Source: Clostridiales bacterium
GTDB taxonomy: Bacteria > Bacillota > Clostridia > Oscillospirales > Oscillospiraceae
DNA: 40,906 nt
NCBI GenBank assembly: GCA_021205205.1
Contig: JAJPXY010000122.1
Coordinates: 1-40,906 of the forward strand
Direction: 5' to 3'
Part shown: positions 14,672 to 23,023 of the stretch, piece after piece
Numbering within the stretch: position 1 is the stretch's first letter
How the letters are laid out: each line of letters begins with the position of its first letter
Notes under the pieces: generated by a model
Told to the model about the DNA's origin: nothing
The model's database searches: none
Seen by the model: the letters and a program-made list of their open reading frames with translations, nothing else
Program-made: the position numbers and the translations under genes

Positions 14672-16516
14672 ATGCTTCCAGACGAGATCCAACAGATAAA
14701 CTGGGCCGAGATGACGGACAGCGAAGGAACTGCTCTGTGCAAGGCGCTGCGGGAGGAATTGGTCCGCTCTGTGGCCCAGACGGGAGGCCACCTGGCCTCC
14801 AATTTGGGAACGGTAGAGCTGACTGTCGCCCTTCACCGCACCTATGACACCGCAAAGGATCGGCTGGTGTTCGATGTGGGCCACCAGTGCTATTGCCATA
14901 AGATGCTCACCGGGCGGGCAGACAGGATGGATACCATGCGTCAGCTGAACGGCCTGGCCGGGTTCCCCAAGCCCAATGAGAGCGTTCACGACGCCTTTGT
15001 AGCCGGTCATGCCTCCAACTCCGTCTCGGTGGCCCTGGGCATGGCCCGGGCCAGGACCCAACTGGGGGAGGATTACAGCGTTGTGGCCCTCATTGGCGAC
15101 GGCGCGCTGACCGGCGGTCTGGCCTACGAGGGCCTCTCCGATGCGGGGCAGAGCGGGGAAAACCTGGTGGTCATCCTCAACGACAACGGGATGTCCATCA
15201 AGAAAAACGTGGGTGGCGTGGCCAAGCTGCTGTCCCGGCACCATCTGCGCCCTCAATATCTGTCTTTCAAGAAATTTTACCGGAATGCGACCAATCACAT
15301 TCCCGGCGGCAAAAAGCTCTACCGCGTCACCCACAAGGTCAAGCAGGCGGTCAAAGGCTCCATTCTGCCCAGCAGTATGTTTGAGGACATGGGCTTCACC
15401 TACCTGGGGCCGGTGAACGGCCACAACCTCTCCGAGCTGACGCGCATCCTCCGATGGGCTAAGGAGCTGGAGGGGCCGGTGCTGGTCCATGTCCGCACTG
15501 TAAAGGGAAAAGGCTATCCACCCGCCGAGAGGGAGCCACACCTGTTCCACGGCGTAGGGCCTTTCGACCCCGCCACGGGCAAGCCGTTGAAGCAGGGGGG
15601 GACCGACTTCTCCGCCGTTTTTGGGGAGACGCTGACCTCTATCGCCGCGACGGACAGCCGGGTCTGCGCCGTCACTGCGGCCATGCAGTCCGGTACGGGG
15701 CTGGACGCCTTCGCCTCCCAGTTCCCGGAGCGGTGCTTTGACGTGGGCATCGCGGAGGGACACGCCGTGGCCATGTGCGGCGGCATGGCCAAGCAGGGGG
15801 CGGTGCCGGTCTTTGCCGTTTACTCCACCTTTTTGCAGCGCAGCTATGATATGCTCATTCATGACATCGCCCTGAGCGGCCTCCACGCGGTCTTTGGCGT
15901 GGACCGGGCCGGGCTTGTGGGCGCGGACGGAGAGACCCACCAGGGCGTGTTCGACCTGGCTTATCTCTCCACCGTGCCGAACATGACGGTGCTGGCCCCG
16001 GCCAGCTTCGCCGAGCTGTCCAATATGCTCCGCTGGGCGGTGGAGGACTGTCAGGGGCCTGTAGCCATCCGTTACCCCCGCGGCGGCGAGGACGGCTACA
16101 GCGGCGATTTAGAGCTGAAACCGACGGTCACGCTGCGGCAGGGAAGCGACCTGACCATCGTCACTCACGGCATCATGACCGGGGAGGTCCTCCGTGCGGC
16201 GGAGCGGCTGGAAGCCTCTGGATGTTCGGTGGAGATTCTCAAGCTCAACCGGGTCCACCCCATCGACGTCGATCCGGTGGCGGTGTCCGTTCAAAAGACA
16301 GGCCGCCTGCTGGTGGCGGAGGAGGTCATCCACCAGAATTGCGCAGGCATGGTCCTGGCGTCGGAGCTGATGACCCGCGGCGTCGCGGTGAAGAGACTGC
16401 GGCTGCTGAACTGCGGGAAAGACTTCATCCCCCACGGAACGGTGGAACAGCAGCGCAGGCTGCTGGGCATCAACTGGGAGCAGATCGCCGCCGTTGGGCT
16501 GGAAATGATGGAATAG
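14672..16516 (+). CDS. dxs: 1-deoxy-D-xylulose-5-phosphate synthase
   Basis: A 614-residue DXS, the first enzyme of the MEP isoprenoid pathway (pyruvate + glyceraldehyde 3-phosphate). Visible: GGHLASNLGTVELTVALH, DVGHQCYCHKMLTGR, the thiamine-diphosphate motif GDGALTGGLAYEGL with NDNGMSI, HVRTVKGKGYPPAE, the Tkt-like block GIAEGHAVAMCGGMA with VDRAG, and RYPRG. The C-terminal transketolase domain is complete. The length is normal (about 620). The ribosome site before ATG 14672 is weak (AAAAAAGGG, 7 nt upstream), so initiation may be modest. Confidence 0.94.
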   Translation: MLPDEIQQINWAEMTDSEGTALCKALREELVRSVAQTGGHLASNLGTVELTVALHRTYDTAKDRLVFDVGHQCYCHKMLTGRADRMDTMRQLNGLAGFPKPNESVHDAFVAGHASNSVSVALGMARARTQLGEDYSVVALIGDGALTGGLAYEGLSDAGQSGENLVVILNDNGMSIKKNVGGVAKLLSRHHLRPQYLSFKKFYRNATNHIPGGKKLYRVTHKVKQAVKGSILPSSMFEDMGFTYLGPVNGHNLSELTRILRWAKELEGPVLVHVRTVKGKGYPPAEREPHLFHGVGPFDPATGKPLKQGGTDFSAVFGETLTSIAATDSRVCAVTAAMQSGTGLDAFASQFPERCFDVGIAEGHAVAMCGGMAKQGAVPVFAVYSTFLQRSYDMLIHDIALSGLHAVFGVDRAGLVGADGETHQGVFDLAYLSTVPNMTVLAPASFAELSNMLRWAVEDCQGPVAIRYPRGGEDGYSGDLELKPTVTLRQGSDLTIVTHGIMTGEVLRAAERLEASGCSVEILKLNRVHPIDVDPVAVSVQKTGRLLVAEEVIHQNCAGMVLASELMTRGVAVKRLRLLNCGKDFIPHGTVEQQRRLLGINWEQIAAVGLEMME

Positions 16517-16547
16517 AGGTCAATGAGGACCTTTGGAGGGACGTTAC

Positions 16548-17348
16548 ATGGCAAAGAAACGCCTGGATGTGCGCATGACAGAGCTGGGCTATGCGGAGAG
16601 CCGCCAGAAGGCCCAGGCCGTCATTATGAGCGGTCTGGTTTTTGTGGACGGCAAACGGGTGGACAAGTGCGGTGCGGCGGTGGCGGACACCGCTCAAATC
16701 GAGGTGCGGGGCAAAACGCTCCCCTACGTCAGCCGGGGTGGCTTAAAGCTGGAAAAGGCCATGCAGACCTGGCCCATCTCGCTGGACGGGGCGACAGCCA
16801 TGGACTGCGGCGCTTCTACCGGCGGCTTCACCGACTGTATGCTGCAAAACGGCGCAAAGAAGGTCTACGCTGTGGATGTGGGCTATGGCCAGTTGGACTG
16901 GAAGCTCCGCAGCGACCCCCGGGTGGTCTGCATGGAGCGCACCAACGCCCGGTATCTGACAAAAGAGCAGATACCGGAACCGCTGGACTTCGTCTCGGTG
17001 GATGTGTCGTTCATCTCTCTGGGGCTGATTTTGCCTGCCCTCCGGCCGCTGCTGGCGGAGACCGCCCAAATGGTCTGCCTGGTCAAGCCCCAGTTCGAGG
17101 CGGGGAAGGGCAAGGTGGGCAAAAAGGGCGTTGTCCGGGACCCGGCGGTCCACCTGGAGGTGCTGGAGCAGTTTTTGACTCACGCGGCGGCCAGCGGCCT
17201 GACAGTGCGGGGCCTGACCTATTCCCCCATCCGGGGGCCGGAGGGGAACATCGAATATCTGGGCTGGCTCAGCGTCCAGCCGGGGGAGAACACTGCCCCG
17301 TCGCTGGCGGCGCTGGTGCGGGAATCCCATGAGGCATTGGAGAAATAG
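16548..17348 (+). CDS. tlyA: TlyA/YqxC-family S4 plus FtsJ-like rRNA methyltransferase
   Basis: A 266-residue protein. The N-terminal S4 RNA-binding domain (about 1-60; AESRQKAQAVIMSGLVFVDG) is followed by a Rossmann methyltransferase (about 60-250) with the SAM loop DCGASTGGFTDCML and the K-D-K-E set seen in GGLKLEKA, VDVSFISL and LVKPQFEAGK. TlyA relatives 2'-O-methylate rRNA; the older label 'hemolysin A' is misleading. The ATG at 16548 follows GGAGGG. In Clostridia this gene commonly precedes nadK and argR, as here. Confidence 0.9.
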   Translation: MAKKRLDVRMTELGYAESRQKAQAVIMSGLVFVDGKRVDKCGAAVADTAQIEVRGKTLPYVSRGGLKLEKAMQTWPISLDGATAMDCGASTGGFTDCMLQNGAKKVYAVDVGYGQLDWKLRSDPRVVCMERTNARYLTKEQIPEPLDFVSVDVSFISLGLILPALRPLLAETAQMVCLVKPQFEAGKGKVGKKGVVRDPAVHLEVLEQFLTHAAASGLTVRGLTYSPIRGPEGNIEYLGWLSVQPGENTAPSLAALVRESHEALEK

Positions 17349-17350
17349 AG

Positions 17351-18211
17351 ATGAAAGTGATTTTGAGTCCTAACCCCTACCGGGACAAGGGGTTGACCGC
17401 CGTCCGGGAGGCGGAGCGCATCCTGCGGGGCTGCGGCGTAGAGACCTGCCTGTGCCTGCCCTTCCGGCCGGACCGTTCTCTGGAGTTGCCCAGGGATTTG
17501 AAGCTGCGTGACATCCACGCGGAGATCAAGAACGCGGATATGCTCATCTGCTTTGGCGGGGACGGCACCATCCTCCACTCCGCGCGGCTGGCCCGGACCT
17601 ATCACATCCCCATCCTGGGGGTGAACATGGGCAGCGTAGGCTTCATGGCGGAGCTGGAGGCGGGTGAACTGCACCTGCTGCGGCAGATCGCCCAGGGCAA
17701 GTATACCACCGAGCAGCGGATGATGCTGGACATGCGGGTCCTGCGGGACGGTCGGAGCATTTTCTGGGATACCGCCCTGAATGACGTGGTCATCTCCAAC
17801 GGGGCGGTGGCCCGGGTGCTGGATATGACCGTCTACGGCGACAAGGTCAAAATTATGGAGTATTCCGGCGACGGCGTCATCGTCTGTACCCCCACCGGTT
17901 CCACGGCCTATTCCATGTCCGCCGGCGGCCCCATCGTGGAACCCACCGCCGAAAACATCATCATCACCCCCATCTGCGCCCATGACCTACTGACCAAGTC
18001 CTGCGTGCTGGGCAAGGAGCGCATTGTGGACGTGACGGTGGGACACCTCTCCCACAAGAGCGCCTATCTCTCGGCGGACGGGGGGCGGGCCTTCCGCCTC
18101 ACCAGCGGGGACACGGTGGAGCTGCGCTGCTCCAGCCACACCATCAAGCTGGTCCGCCTGACCGGGCGCAGCTTTTATGAGATTTTGAACCAGAAGCTGG
18201 GGCGGCGGTGA
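17351..18211 (+). CDS. nadK: NAD kinase
   Basis: A 286-residue NadK that phosphorylates NAD to NADP. Visible: the signature GGDGTILHSAR, VNMGSVGFMAE, the nucleotide-binding ALNDVVISNG and TPTGSTAYSMSAGGPIV. It starts 2 nt after the tlyA stop. Length and motifs are complete. Confidence 0.95.
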   Translation: MKVILSPNPYRDKGLTAVREAERILRGCGVETCLCLPFRPDRSLELPRDLKLRDIHAEIKNADMLICFGGDGTILHSARLARTYHIPILGVNMGSVGFMAELEAGELHLLRQIAQGKYTTEQRMMLDMRVLRDGRSIFWDTALNDVVISNGAVARVLDMTVYGDKVKIMEYSGDGVIVCTPTGSTAYSMSAGGPIVEPTAENIIITPICAHDLLTKSCVLGKERIVDVTVGHLSHKSAYLSADGGRAFRLTSGDTVELRCSSHTIKLVRLTGRSFYEILNQKLGRR

Positions 18212-18231
18212 CCCGAAAAAGGGAGGACGGC

Positions 18232-18684
18232 ATGAAGGAACAGCGACAGAGAATGATTTTGGAGATCATCCAAAACCAGCGCATCGAGACCCAGGAGCAA
18301 CTGCTGCTGGCCCTGGGTGAGCGGGGGCTTCACTGCACCCAGGCCACCATTTCCCGGGACATGAAGGAACTGCACCTGGTGAAGGAAATGGCTGCCTCCG
18401 GCAGCTACCACTACGCCGTCTCCCTGCAAAGCCGACAGGAGGGGCGTTCGGATCGGCTGCAAAATATCTTCCGGGAGGGGGTCACCTCCTTCGACTGCGC
18501 CCAGAACCTGGTGGTGCTCAAGACCATGCCCGGCCTGGCCAACGCCGCCGCCGCCGCCCTGGATGGGATGGAGCTGCCCGACATGGTCGGCTCCCTGGCC
18601 GGGGACGACACGGTGCTGCTCATCATGCGCACCAACCAGGACGCGGAACGCTTCTGCGGGGAGCTGCGGGCCATGGTGGATTGA
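18232..18684 (+). CDS. argR: Arginine repressor ArgR
   Basis: A 150-residue ArgR/AhrC. The N-terminal winged helix (about 1-65) contains the recognition segment QATISRDMKELHLVK. The C-terminal hexamerisation and arginine-binding domain (about 80-150) ends with GSLAGDDTVLLIMR. The ATG at 18232, with AGGGAGGA 7 nt upstream, gives the usual length. An in-frame GTG at 18208 overlapping nadK is possible but has no ribosome site. It closes the cluster; the recN gene that often follows is absent. Confidence 0.93.
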   Translation: MKEQRQRMILEIIQNQRIETQEQLLLALGERGLHCTQATISRDMKELHLVKEMAASGSYHYAVSLQSRQEGRSDRLQNIFREGVTSFDCAQNLVVLKTMPGLANAAAAALDGMELPDMVGSLAGDDTVLLIMRTNQDAERFCGELRAMVD

Positions 18685-18751
18685 CGTGGTTTCCCCTTTG
18701 AGGGAGCCACAACAGGAAGAAGCCTGAAATTTGTACGCTGAACAGACGCAA

Positions 18752-18786
18752 AACGCCTGCCCGGACGAACCGGACAGGCGTTCTTG
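18752..18786. terminator. Bidirectional terminator between argR and tyrS
   Basis: Convergent genes flank a 13-bp stem (AACGCCTG, one C-A mismatch, CCGG; loop ACGAA). It is followed by TTCTTGTT on the plus strand and TTTTGCG on the minus strand. Confidence 0.8.
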
Positions 18787-18803
18787 TTGTCCTATTGGTT
18801 TTG

Positions 18804-20024
18804 TCAGCGCAGGACCACCTTGCGGTAGACCTTCTTGCCCTTGCGGAGGACCAGCCCCCCGTCGGGGATGGCGAAAGCCGCGTCGATGGCGGCGACCTTT
18901 TCACCGTCCACGGACACGCCGCCGCCCTTCACCAGCTTTTTGGCCTCGCCGTTGGAGGCGGCCAGCCCGGACTGTACCAGCAGCTTGACGATGGAGATTT
19001 GACCGTCGGTTAGGTCCTCCTCGGACAGCTCCGTTGTGGGCATATTCGCCTCCTGGCTGCCAGCGCCGAAAAGACTGCGGGCGGTCTGCTGTGCCTTGTT
19101 CGCTTCTTCCTCCCCGTGGACCAGCTTGGTCAGCTCGAAGGCCAACACTTCCTTGGCCTGATTCAGCTTGCTGTCCTGCCAGGTCTCCATGACGGCGATC
19201 TCCTCCAGCGGCACCTCGGTGAGCATTTTCAGGCACTTGATAACGTCGCTGTCGCTGACGTTGCGCCAGTACTGGTAGAACTCGTAGGGAGAGGTCTTGT
19301 CCGGGTCCAGCCACACCGCGCCCTTTTCCGTTTTGCCCATCTTCTTGCCCTCGCTGTTCAGCAGCAGGGTGATGGTCATGGCGGCGGCATCGGTCTTGCC
19401 CAGCTTGCGGCGGATCAGCTCTAAGCCGCCCAGCATATTGGACCACTGGTCGTTGCCGCCGAACTGGAAGTTGCATCCATACTTCTGGTACAGGACGTAG
19501 AAGTCGTAGCTCTGCATGATCATATAGTTGAACTCCAGGAAGGAGAGTCCCTTCTCCATCCGCTGCTTGTAGCACTCGGCCCGCAGCATATTGTTGACGG
19601 AGAAGCAAGCGCCCACCTCCCGCAGCAGGTCCACATAGTTCAGGTTCAGCAGCCAGTCGGCGTTGTTGACCATCATGGCCTTGCCCTCGCCGAAGTCAAT
19701 GAAGCGGCTCATCTGCTTTTGGAAGCACTCAATGTTGTGCTGGATGGTTTCCGGGGTCAGCATCTTGCGCATATCGCTCTTGCCGGAGGGGTCGCCGATC
19801 ATGCCGGTGCCGCCGCCCAGCAGGGCGATGGGGCGGTTGCCCGCCTTTTGCAGGCGGCGCATCAGGCTCAGGGCCATGAAGTGGCCCACATGGAGGGAGT
19901 CCGCCGTGGGGTCAAAACCGATATAGAACGTGGCCTTGCCGTTGTTGATGAGTTCCCGGACCTGGTCCTCGTCGGTGACTTGAGCGATAAGGCCCCGGGC
20001 TTGCAGTTCTTCGTAAATTTGCAT
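18804..20024 (-). CDS. tyrS: Tyrosyl-tRNA synthetase
   Basis: A 406-residue class I TyrRS. Visible: FYIGFDPTADSLHVGHF (HIGH motif as HVGH), LGGGTGMIGDPSGKSD, QFGGNDQWSN, the KMSKS equivalent in GKKMGKTEKGAVWL, and a C-terminal S4 domain (about 340-406) including SNGEAKKLVKGGGVSVDG. The start is ATG 20024 with AAAAGGAG upstream; the longer open frame reads back through the T-box leader and is not coding. Expression is governed by the tyrosine T-box just upstream. Confidence 0.95.
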   Translation of the reverse strand: MQIYEELQARGLIAQVTDEDQVRELINNGKATFYIGFDPTADSLHVGHFMALSLMRRLQKAGNRPIALLGGGTGMIGDPSGKSDMRKMLTPETIQHNIECFQKQMSRFIDFGEGKAMMVNNADWLLNLNYVDLLREVGACFSVNNMLRAECYKQRMEKGLSFLEFNYMIMQSYDFYVLYQKYGCNFQFGGNDQWSNMLGGLELIRRKLGKTDAAAMTITLLLNSEGKKMGKTEKGAVWLDPDKTSPYEFYQYWRNVSDSDVIKCLKMLTEVPLEEIAVMETWQDSKLNQAKEVLAFELTKLVHGEEEANKAQQTARSLFGAGSQEANMPTTELSEEDLTDGQISIVKLLVQSGLAASNGEAKKLVKGGGVSVDGEKVAAIDAAFAIPDGGLVLRKGKKVYRKVVLR

Positions 20025-20073
20025 GGTTGTTCGTCTCCTTTTCAAATCATTGTTTCCAGACAGAAGACTGCGC

Positions 20074-20338
20074 CAAAAAAGCCCCCTGTCCGCATTGGGA
20101 CATAGGGCGCAAATGCACGGTACCACCTCTGATGCGTCGGCCCCTCGCGGGGCGAACCTCAGGGAGTCGATGACTCCGGCGAGATAACGGTCGCAACCCG
20201 GCTGCGCCTACTGAGAAAAACCGTTGGGGCAGCTGCTCCAGGGGGTATTCACGAGGGCCGCTTGCCTCCTTGCACCGACCGGAGGCTCTCTGAAAAACGG
20301 CGGGGACGCTACTCTTTCCTGTCATCGCATATTGTTTT
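20074..20338 (-). ncRNA. Tyrosine-specific T-box riboswitch leader of tyrS
   Basis: On the minus strand between promoter and tyrS the leader has the T-box features in order: an AGTA bulge near the 5' end (in AAAGAGTAGCG), a specifier loop with GAATACC where TAC (20245-20247) is a Tyr codon, then the T-box antiterminator GAGGTGGTACCGTG (about 20115-20130). A terminator follows at 20075-20108: GCCCTATGTCCC paired with GGACAGGGGGC, then TTTTTT. Uncharged tRNA-Tyr should stabilise the antiterminator and turn on tyrS. The codon match to the downstream gene confirms the reading. Confidence 0.93.
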
Positions 20339-20350
20339 GGCTTGTCAGGT

Positions 20351-20379
20351 ATTCTAACGGATTTCGGTGGGGTTGTCAA
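20351..20379 (-). promoter_or_regulatory. Promoter of the tyrS T-box transcript
   Basis: Minus-strand TTGACA (20374-20379), 17 bp, TAGAAT (20351-20356). The -35 hexamer overlaps the stop codon of the upstream acyltransferase gene (20376-20378). Confidence 0.82.
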
Positions 20380-21521
20380 GCAGTTTTTTCGAGCTGTTTC
20401 TTCTTTCGATATGCCTGATACCAACGGACTGTGGGCCATTCTACCAGGTGGTATGTTAATACTCCCATCAGCACTGAAAACAGCACCGATACTGCGATAC
20501 ACCTATACGCGTGAGAGTAGACAAACTCAGATTGTTGCCAAAGCGTCCGTTGTAGAATATAAAAGGAGATTTGCTGCATCACATAGATAGAATAGGCATA
20601 CCGCCCAAGCCGGGAAAAAGCCGGATTTCCGAGCAGAATGGACACGATCCCTTTTCTATCCTTTTGCAGGAGGCAGCCACACAATAGAAAAAACGCGAGA
20701 ACAATTACCAGGCGGTTTTGACTTTTCGGCAATCCCAGCAGCAAATAGCCAATCAGAAACAGCGACAATCCAATTTCAACAATGGATTGAAGTGTCCAAT
20801 TTCGCCATGAAAAGGGTTTGTTTTTGTTGTTTACCCTCCCCCCCCGATACAACAGCATCTCTAACAGGCACCCCAAACAGAGTCCTGCCATGACCCGCAG
20901 CATGGCTGTACTCACAAAACCATATTCAACACTGCGCCCTAAGCCACCGTTGAAACAGTTTATATTTACTGCATAGCCAATATAAGTAATAACGCTCAAC
21001 ATGAGCCCATGCCGCTCGGGACGCATCTGTGTTATAAGGGCGTAGAGCAGCAGGCTGCACCAAAAGAACGGGCCGATATACCATATAATCCCCACATTTG
21101 TGAGCGAGAGGCCAGTGCAGCGGAGAAAACACAAATCAATAACCGCAAGATAAATATTTTCGCCAAAAAAGAGCACTGTGACAACTGTGCAACAGAGGAG
21201 CACTGGCCATAAACGCGCCACTCTGCCAACGGCAAACTCTCCCCATGGACGTTTCGGGTTTTTTCGATAGGAATGGTAGAGAAAGTATCCACCCAAAATC
21301 AAAAAACACTCTACGATCAAATATGCCTCATTGCTCAATTCCTGTAGGTGAACATAAAGCTGTTGCTCCCCAGTATAGGAAATTATGTTGCTATGAAGAA
21401 TGTGATAATACACAATAGCTACTGAGAGCAGAAAACGAAGCCCGTCAACACTTCGATTATATCCCGACGTTTCCGATGGCTGTGCGTACTTTCCCACCCA
21501 TTTCTCAACCTTATTGAGCAT
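20376..21521 (-). CDS. Acyltransferase-3 (OafA-like) membrane O-acyltransferase
   Basis: A 381-residue polytopic membrane protein of the acyltransferase-3 family. It has ten or so hydrophobic helices. The family opening segment is GLRFLLSVAIVYYHILHS, with the catalytic His of the R-x10-H motif (R29, H40), and LGRYAYSIYVMQQIS is the usual late block. Family members O-acetylate or acylate surface polysaccharide or peptidoglycan; the substrate here is unknown. By eye its GC content is clearly lower than its neighbours. It is flanked on both sides by copies of the same promoter/leader sequence, which suggests acquisition. ATG 21521 has GAGGGGAAGG upstream. Confidence 0.85.
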   Translation of the reverse strand: MLNKVEKWVGKYAQPSETSGYNRSVDGLRFLLSVAIVYYHILHSNIISYTGEQQLYVHLQELSNEAYLIVECFLILGGYFLYHSYRKNPKRPWGEFAVGRVARLWPVLLCCTVVTVLFFGENIYLAVIDLCFLRCTGLSLTNVGIIWYIGPFFWCSLLLYALITQMRPERHGLMLSVITYIGYAVNINCFNGGLGRSVEYGFVSTAMLRVMAGLCLGCLLEMLLYRGGRVNNKNKPFSWRNWTLQSIVEIGLSLFLIGYLLLGLPKSQNRLVIVLAFFLLCGCLLQKDRKGIVSILLGNPAFSRLGRYAYSIYVMQQISFYILQRTLWQQSEFVYSHAYRCIAVSVLFSVLMGVLTYHLVEWPTVRWYQAYRKKKQLEKTA

Positions 21522-21670
21522 AATAGCCTTCCCCTCGAATTATCTTGTACCGTTTCGATTGCTCCAGCCGCTCCCGGCGCGTTTCAGTAGGCCAGTTCGA
21601 ACACGAAGCCGCCCGTCAGCCGGGCTGAGTTCTCCCGCGATGATGAGGCTGTCACCTATTCCGCATCGGC

Positions 21671-21792
21671 CATTCCCGAGAGCCGCTTCCCATCGGAAGC
21701 TCTACAAAAACGGCTGGAACGCTATTCTGTCGCATCATTGCATATTATTTGAAGTTATCACTTACTCTAACGGATTTCGGTGAGGTTGTCAA
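21671..21792 (-). repeat. Degenerate second copy of the tyrS promoter and T-box stem I
   Basis: Homologous to 20245-20379. The last 28 nt differ by one base, and AAAAACGGC, ACGCTA and GCATATT blocks align in order further in. The -35/-10 pair survives, but the AGTA bulge reads AATA, the Tyr specifier position reads TGG and no T-box antiterminator or terminator follows. It stands directly upstream of the acyltransferase gene. Confidence 0.75.
21764..21792 (-). promoter_or_regulatory. Promoter copy upstream of the acyltransferase
   Basis: Minus-strand TTGACA (21787-21792), 17 bp, TAGAGT (21764-21769), differing from the tyrS promoter by one base in the -10 box. It implies a leader of about 235 nt for the acyltransferase. 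Confidence 0.65.
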
Positions 21793-21823
21793 GAGCTATC
21801 GCGCATTTTTACGCGGCTGTCGA

Positions 21824-22693
21824 TCACTGTTCAGGCTGTTTCCGGTAGCCGGAGGGGGAGACGCCGAACTCCTGCCGGAAGGCCGCGCCGAACTGACTGA
21901 CGCTGCCGTATCCCACCTGAGCGGCGATCTCCGCGATGGGCAGGGAGGTGGTGCGCAGCAGCTCCGCCCCCCGGCGCAGCCGCTGCTGACGCAGGCAGGC
22001 GTGGAGAGGACAGCCGTAGAGCTGGCGGAAGCAGCTTTTCAGCAGGGTAGGGGAGACGTGGAACCGGCTGGACAGGTCGGGGATGGTCAGGTGCTCCTCC
22101 AGGTGGGAGAGCATATAGTCGTGTACTTGGCGGGTGACCTGGATCTGATGCCCGTCATAATAGGCGGGCCAGGAGGCGGCGGAGGCGGTCAGGCCCCGGT
22201 GGCTCAGCAGATAGAGCAGCTCCAGCGCCTTGAACGCACAGTAATCGGCCTGCTCCCCGGCGGGGAGACGGGCCAACACCTGAAACAGTGCGGCGGTCCA
22301 GCCGTCCCGCTCCAGCGCGGCGCAGCCGCCGCGCTCGTCCAGCAGGTTGTCGATGGCGTCCCAGTCCAGCGGGGCGGGGAGAGGTAGGTCCGCGACCCGG
22401 CGGCGGTCCACCGCCAGCAGGAGATAAGCGTTCTCCGCTGCGGCCGAGGGGCCTGAGGGTGCGTGCGCGAAGCCGGACCCCTGCCAGCAGCCCACCAGCA
22501 GAACCCCTTTTGCACCCACCTGTGCCGCCCTGCCGCCGGGCAGGACGATTTGCAGCCGCCCCTCCTGGCAGAAAACGATCTCCAGGCAGTCCTCGGGCAG
22601 CGCGGTCTGGAGGGCGGGACCGCCCGTCCCCAGGACCCATACGCCGGGACAGCTGATGCGGGCACTGTTCGATTGCAGGGGTGGTTTTTCCAT
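21824..22693 (-). CDS. AraC-family transcriptional regulator
   Basis: A 289-residue regulator. The N-terminal region (about 1-180) is a cupin-like effector domain without recognisable ligand residues. The C-terminal pair of helix-turn-helix motifs (about 190-289) shows DLSSRFHVSPTLLKSCFRQLYG and the signature IAEIAAQVGYGSVSQFGAAFRQEFGVSPSGYRK. The DNA-binding part resembles PchR/YbtA-type regulators that often serve iron or siderophore genes (inference). ATG 22693 has GGAG upstream; the longer open frame covers the promoter and operator. It stands alone, with an AGTTAG-N6-CTAACT palindrome at its start site. Confidence 0.87.
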   Translation of the reverse strand: MEKPPLQSNSARISCPGVWVLGTGGPALQTALPEDCLEIVFCQEGRLQIVLPGGRAAQVGAKGVLLVGCWQGSGFAHAPSGPSAAAENAYLLLAVDRRRVADLPLPAPLDWDAIDNLLDERGGCAALERDGWTAALFQVLARLPAGEQADYCAFKALELLYLLSHRGLTASAASWPAYYDGHQIQVTRQVHDYMLSHLEEHLTIPDLSSRFHVSPTLLKSCFRQLYGCPLHACLRQQRLRRGAELLRTTSLPIAEIAAQVGYGSVSQFGAAFRQEFGVSPSGYRKQPEQ

Positions 22694-22728
22694 AAGGCGG
22701 CTCCAAAAAACGATGAGGATGAGAACGG

Positions 22729-22746
22729 AGTTAGTGAAAGCTAACT
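22729..22746. promoter_or_regulatory. Palindromic operator AGTTAG-N6-CTAACT at the AraC gene start site
   Basis: A perfect 6-bp inverted repeat immediately downstream of the minus-strand -10 box, covering the predicted +1, a typical repressor position. It has the same GTTAG-N6-CTAAC architecture as the site at 29162-29179. Confidence 0.6.
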
Positions 22747-22747
22747 T

Positions 22748-22777
22748 ATTATAAAAGCAAAAAGTGGTGAAAGTCAA
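22748..22777 (-). promoter_or_regulatory. Promoter of the AraC gene
   Basis: Minus-strand TTGACT (22772-22777), 18 bp, perfect TATAAT (22748-22753). Confidence 0.8.
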
Positions 22778-22856
22778 TAGCCAAAAGAGGCTGCAAACCA
22801 AAAACAGACTGTAAAATTGCACAAAAAATGTGGCTGTTTTTTGTGAAATACGGGCC

Positions 22857-22885
22857 TTGACAGGAATATATTTGTTTGGTAACAT
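22857..22885 (+). promoter_or_regulatory. Promoter of the licT antiterminator transcript
   Basis: TTGACA (22857-22862), 17 bp, TAACAT (4 of 6). Transcription would begin just before the RAT element at 22896. Confidence 0.62.
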
Positions 22886-22895
22886 ATACACAAGT

Positions 22896-23000
22896 AGTTT
22901 GTGACTGGTCATGCAGGCAAGGCCTACGGTTCGACAAGATAGTGTCCTGTTTTAGGGGATAGTTTATCTGCATCGGCGCGGCTGTGTCTGTTTTTCTTTT
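22896..23000 (+). promoter_or_regulatory. RAT antiterminator and overlapping terminator in the licT leader
   Basis: The RAT-like sequence (22896-22926) includes TTGTGACTGG and GCAGGCAAGGCCTAC, matching the GGATTGTTACT...GGCAGGCAAAACC pattern of LicT/SacY targets. Its 3' part (22914-22924) pairs with GGCTGTGTCTG (22980-22990) over 11 bp with one mismatch and two G-U pairs. TTTTTCTTTT follows: a terminator that excludes RAT folding. This implies autoregulation. Confidence 0.72.
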
Positions 23001-23023
23001 GCTCAAGAGGGGAAGGAACACTG

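Noticed and set aside
20376..21521. Insertion sequence or transposon carrying the acyltransferase
   Set aside because: No transposase, no terminal inverted repeats and no target-site duplication visible. The flanking repeats are promoter/leader copies, so recombination is the better explanation.
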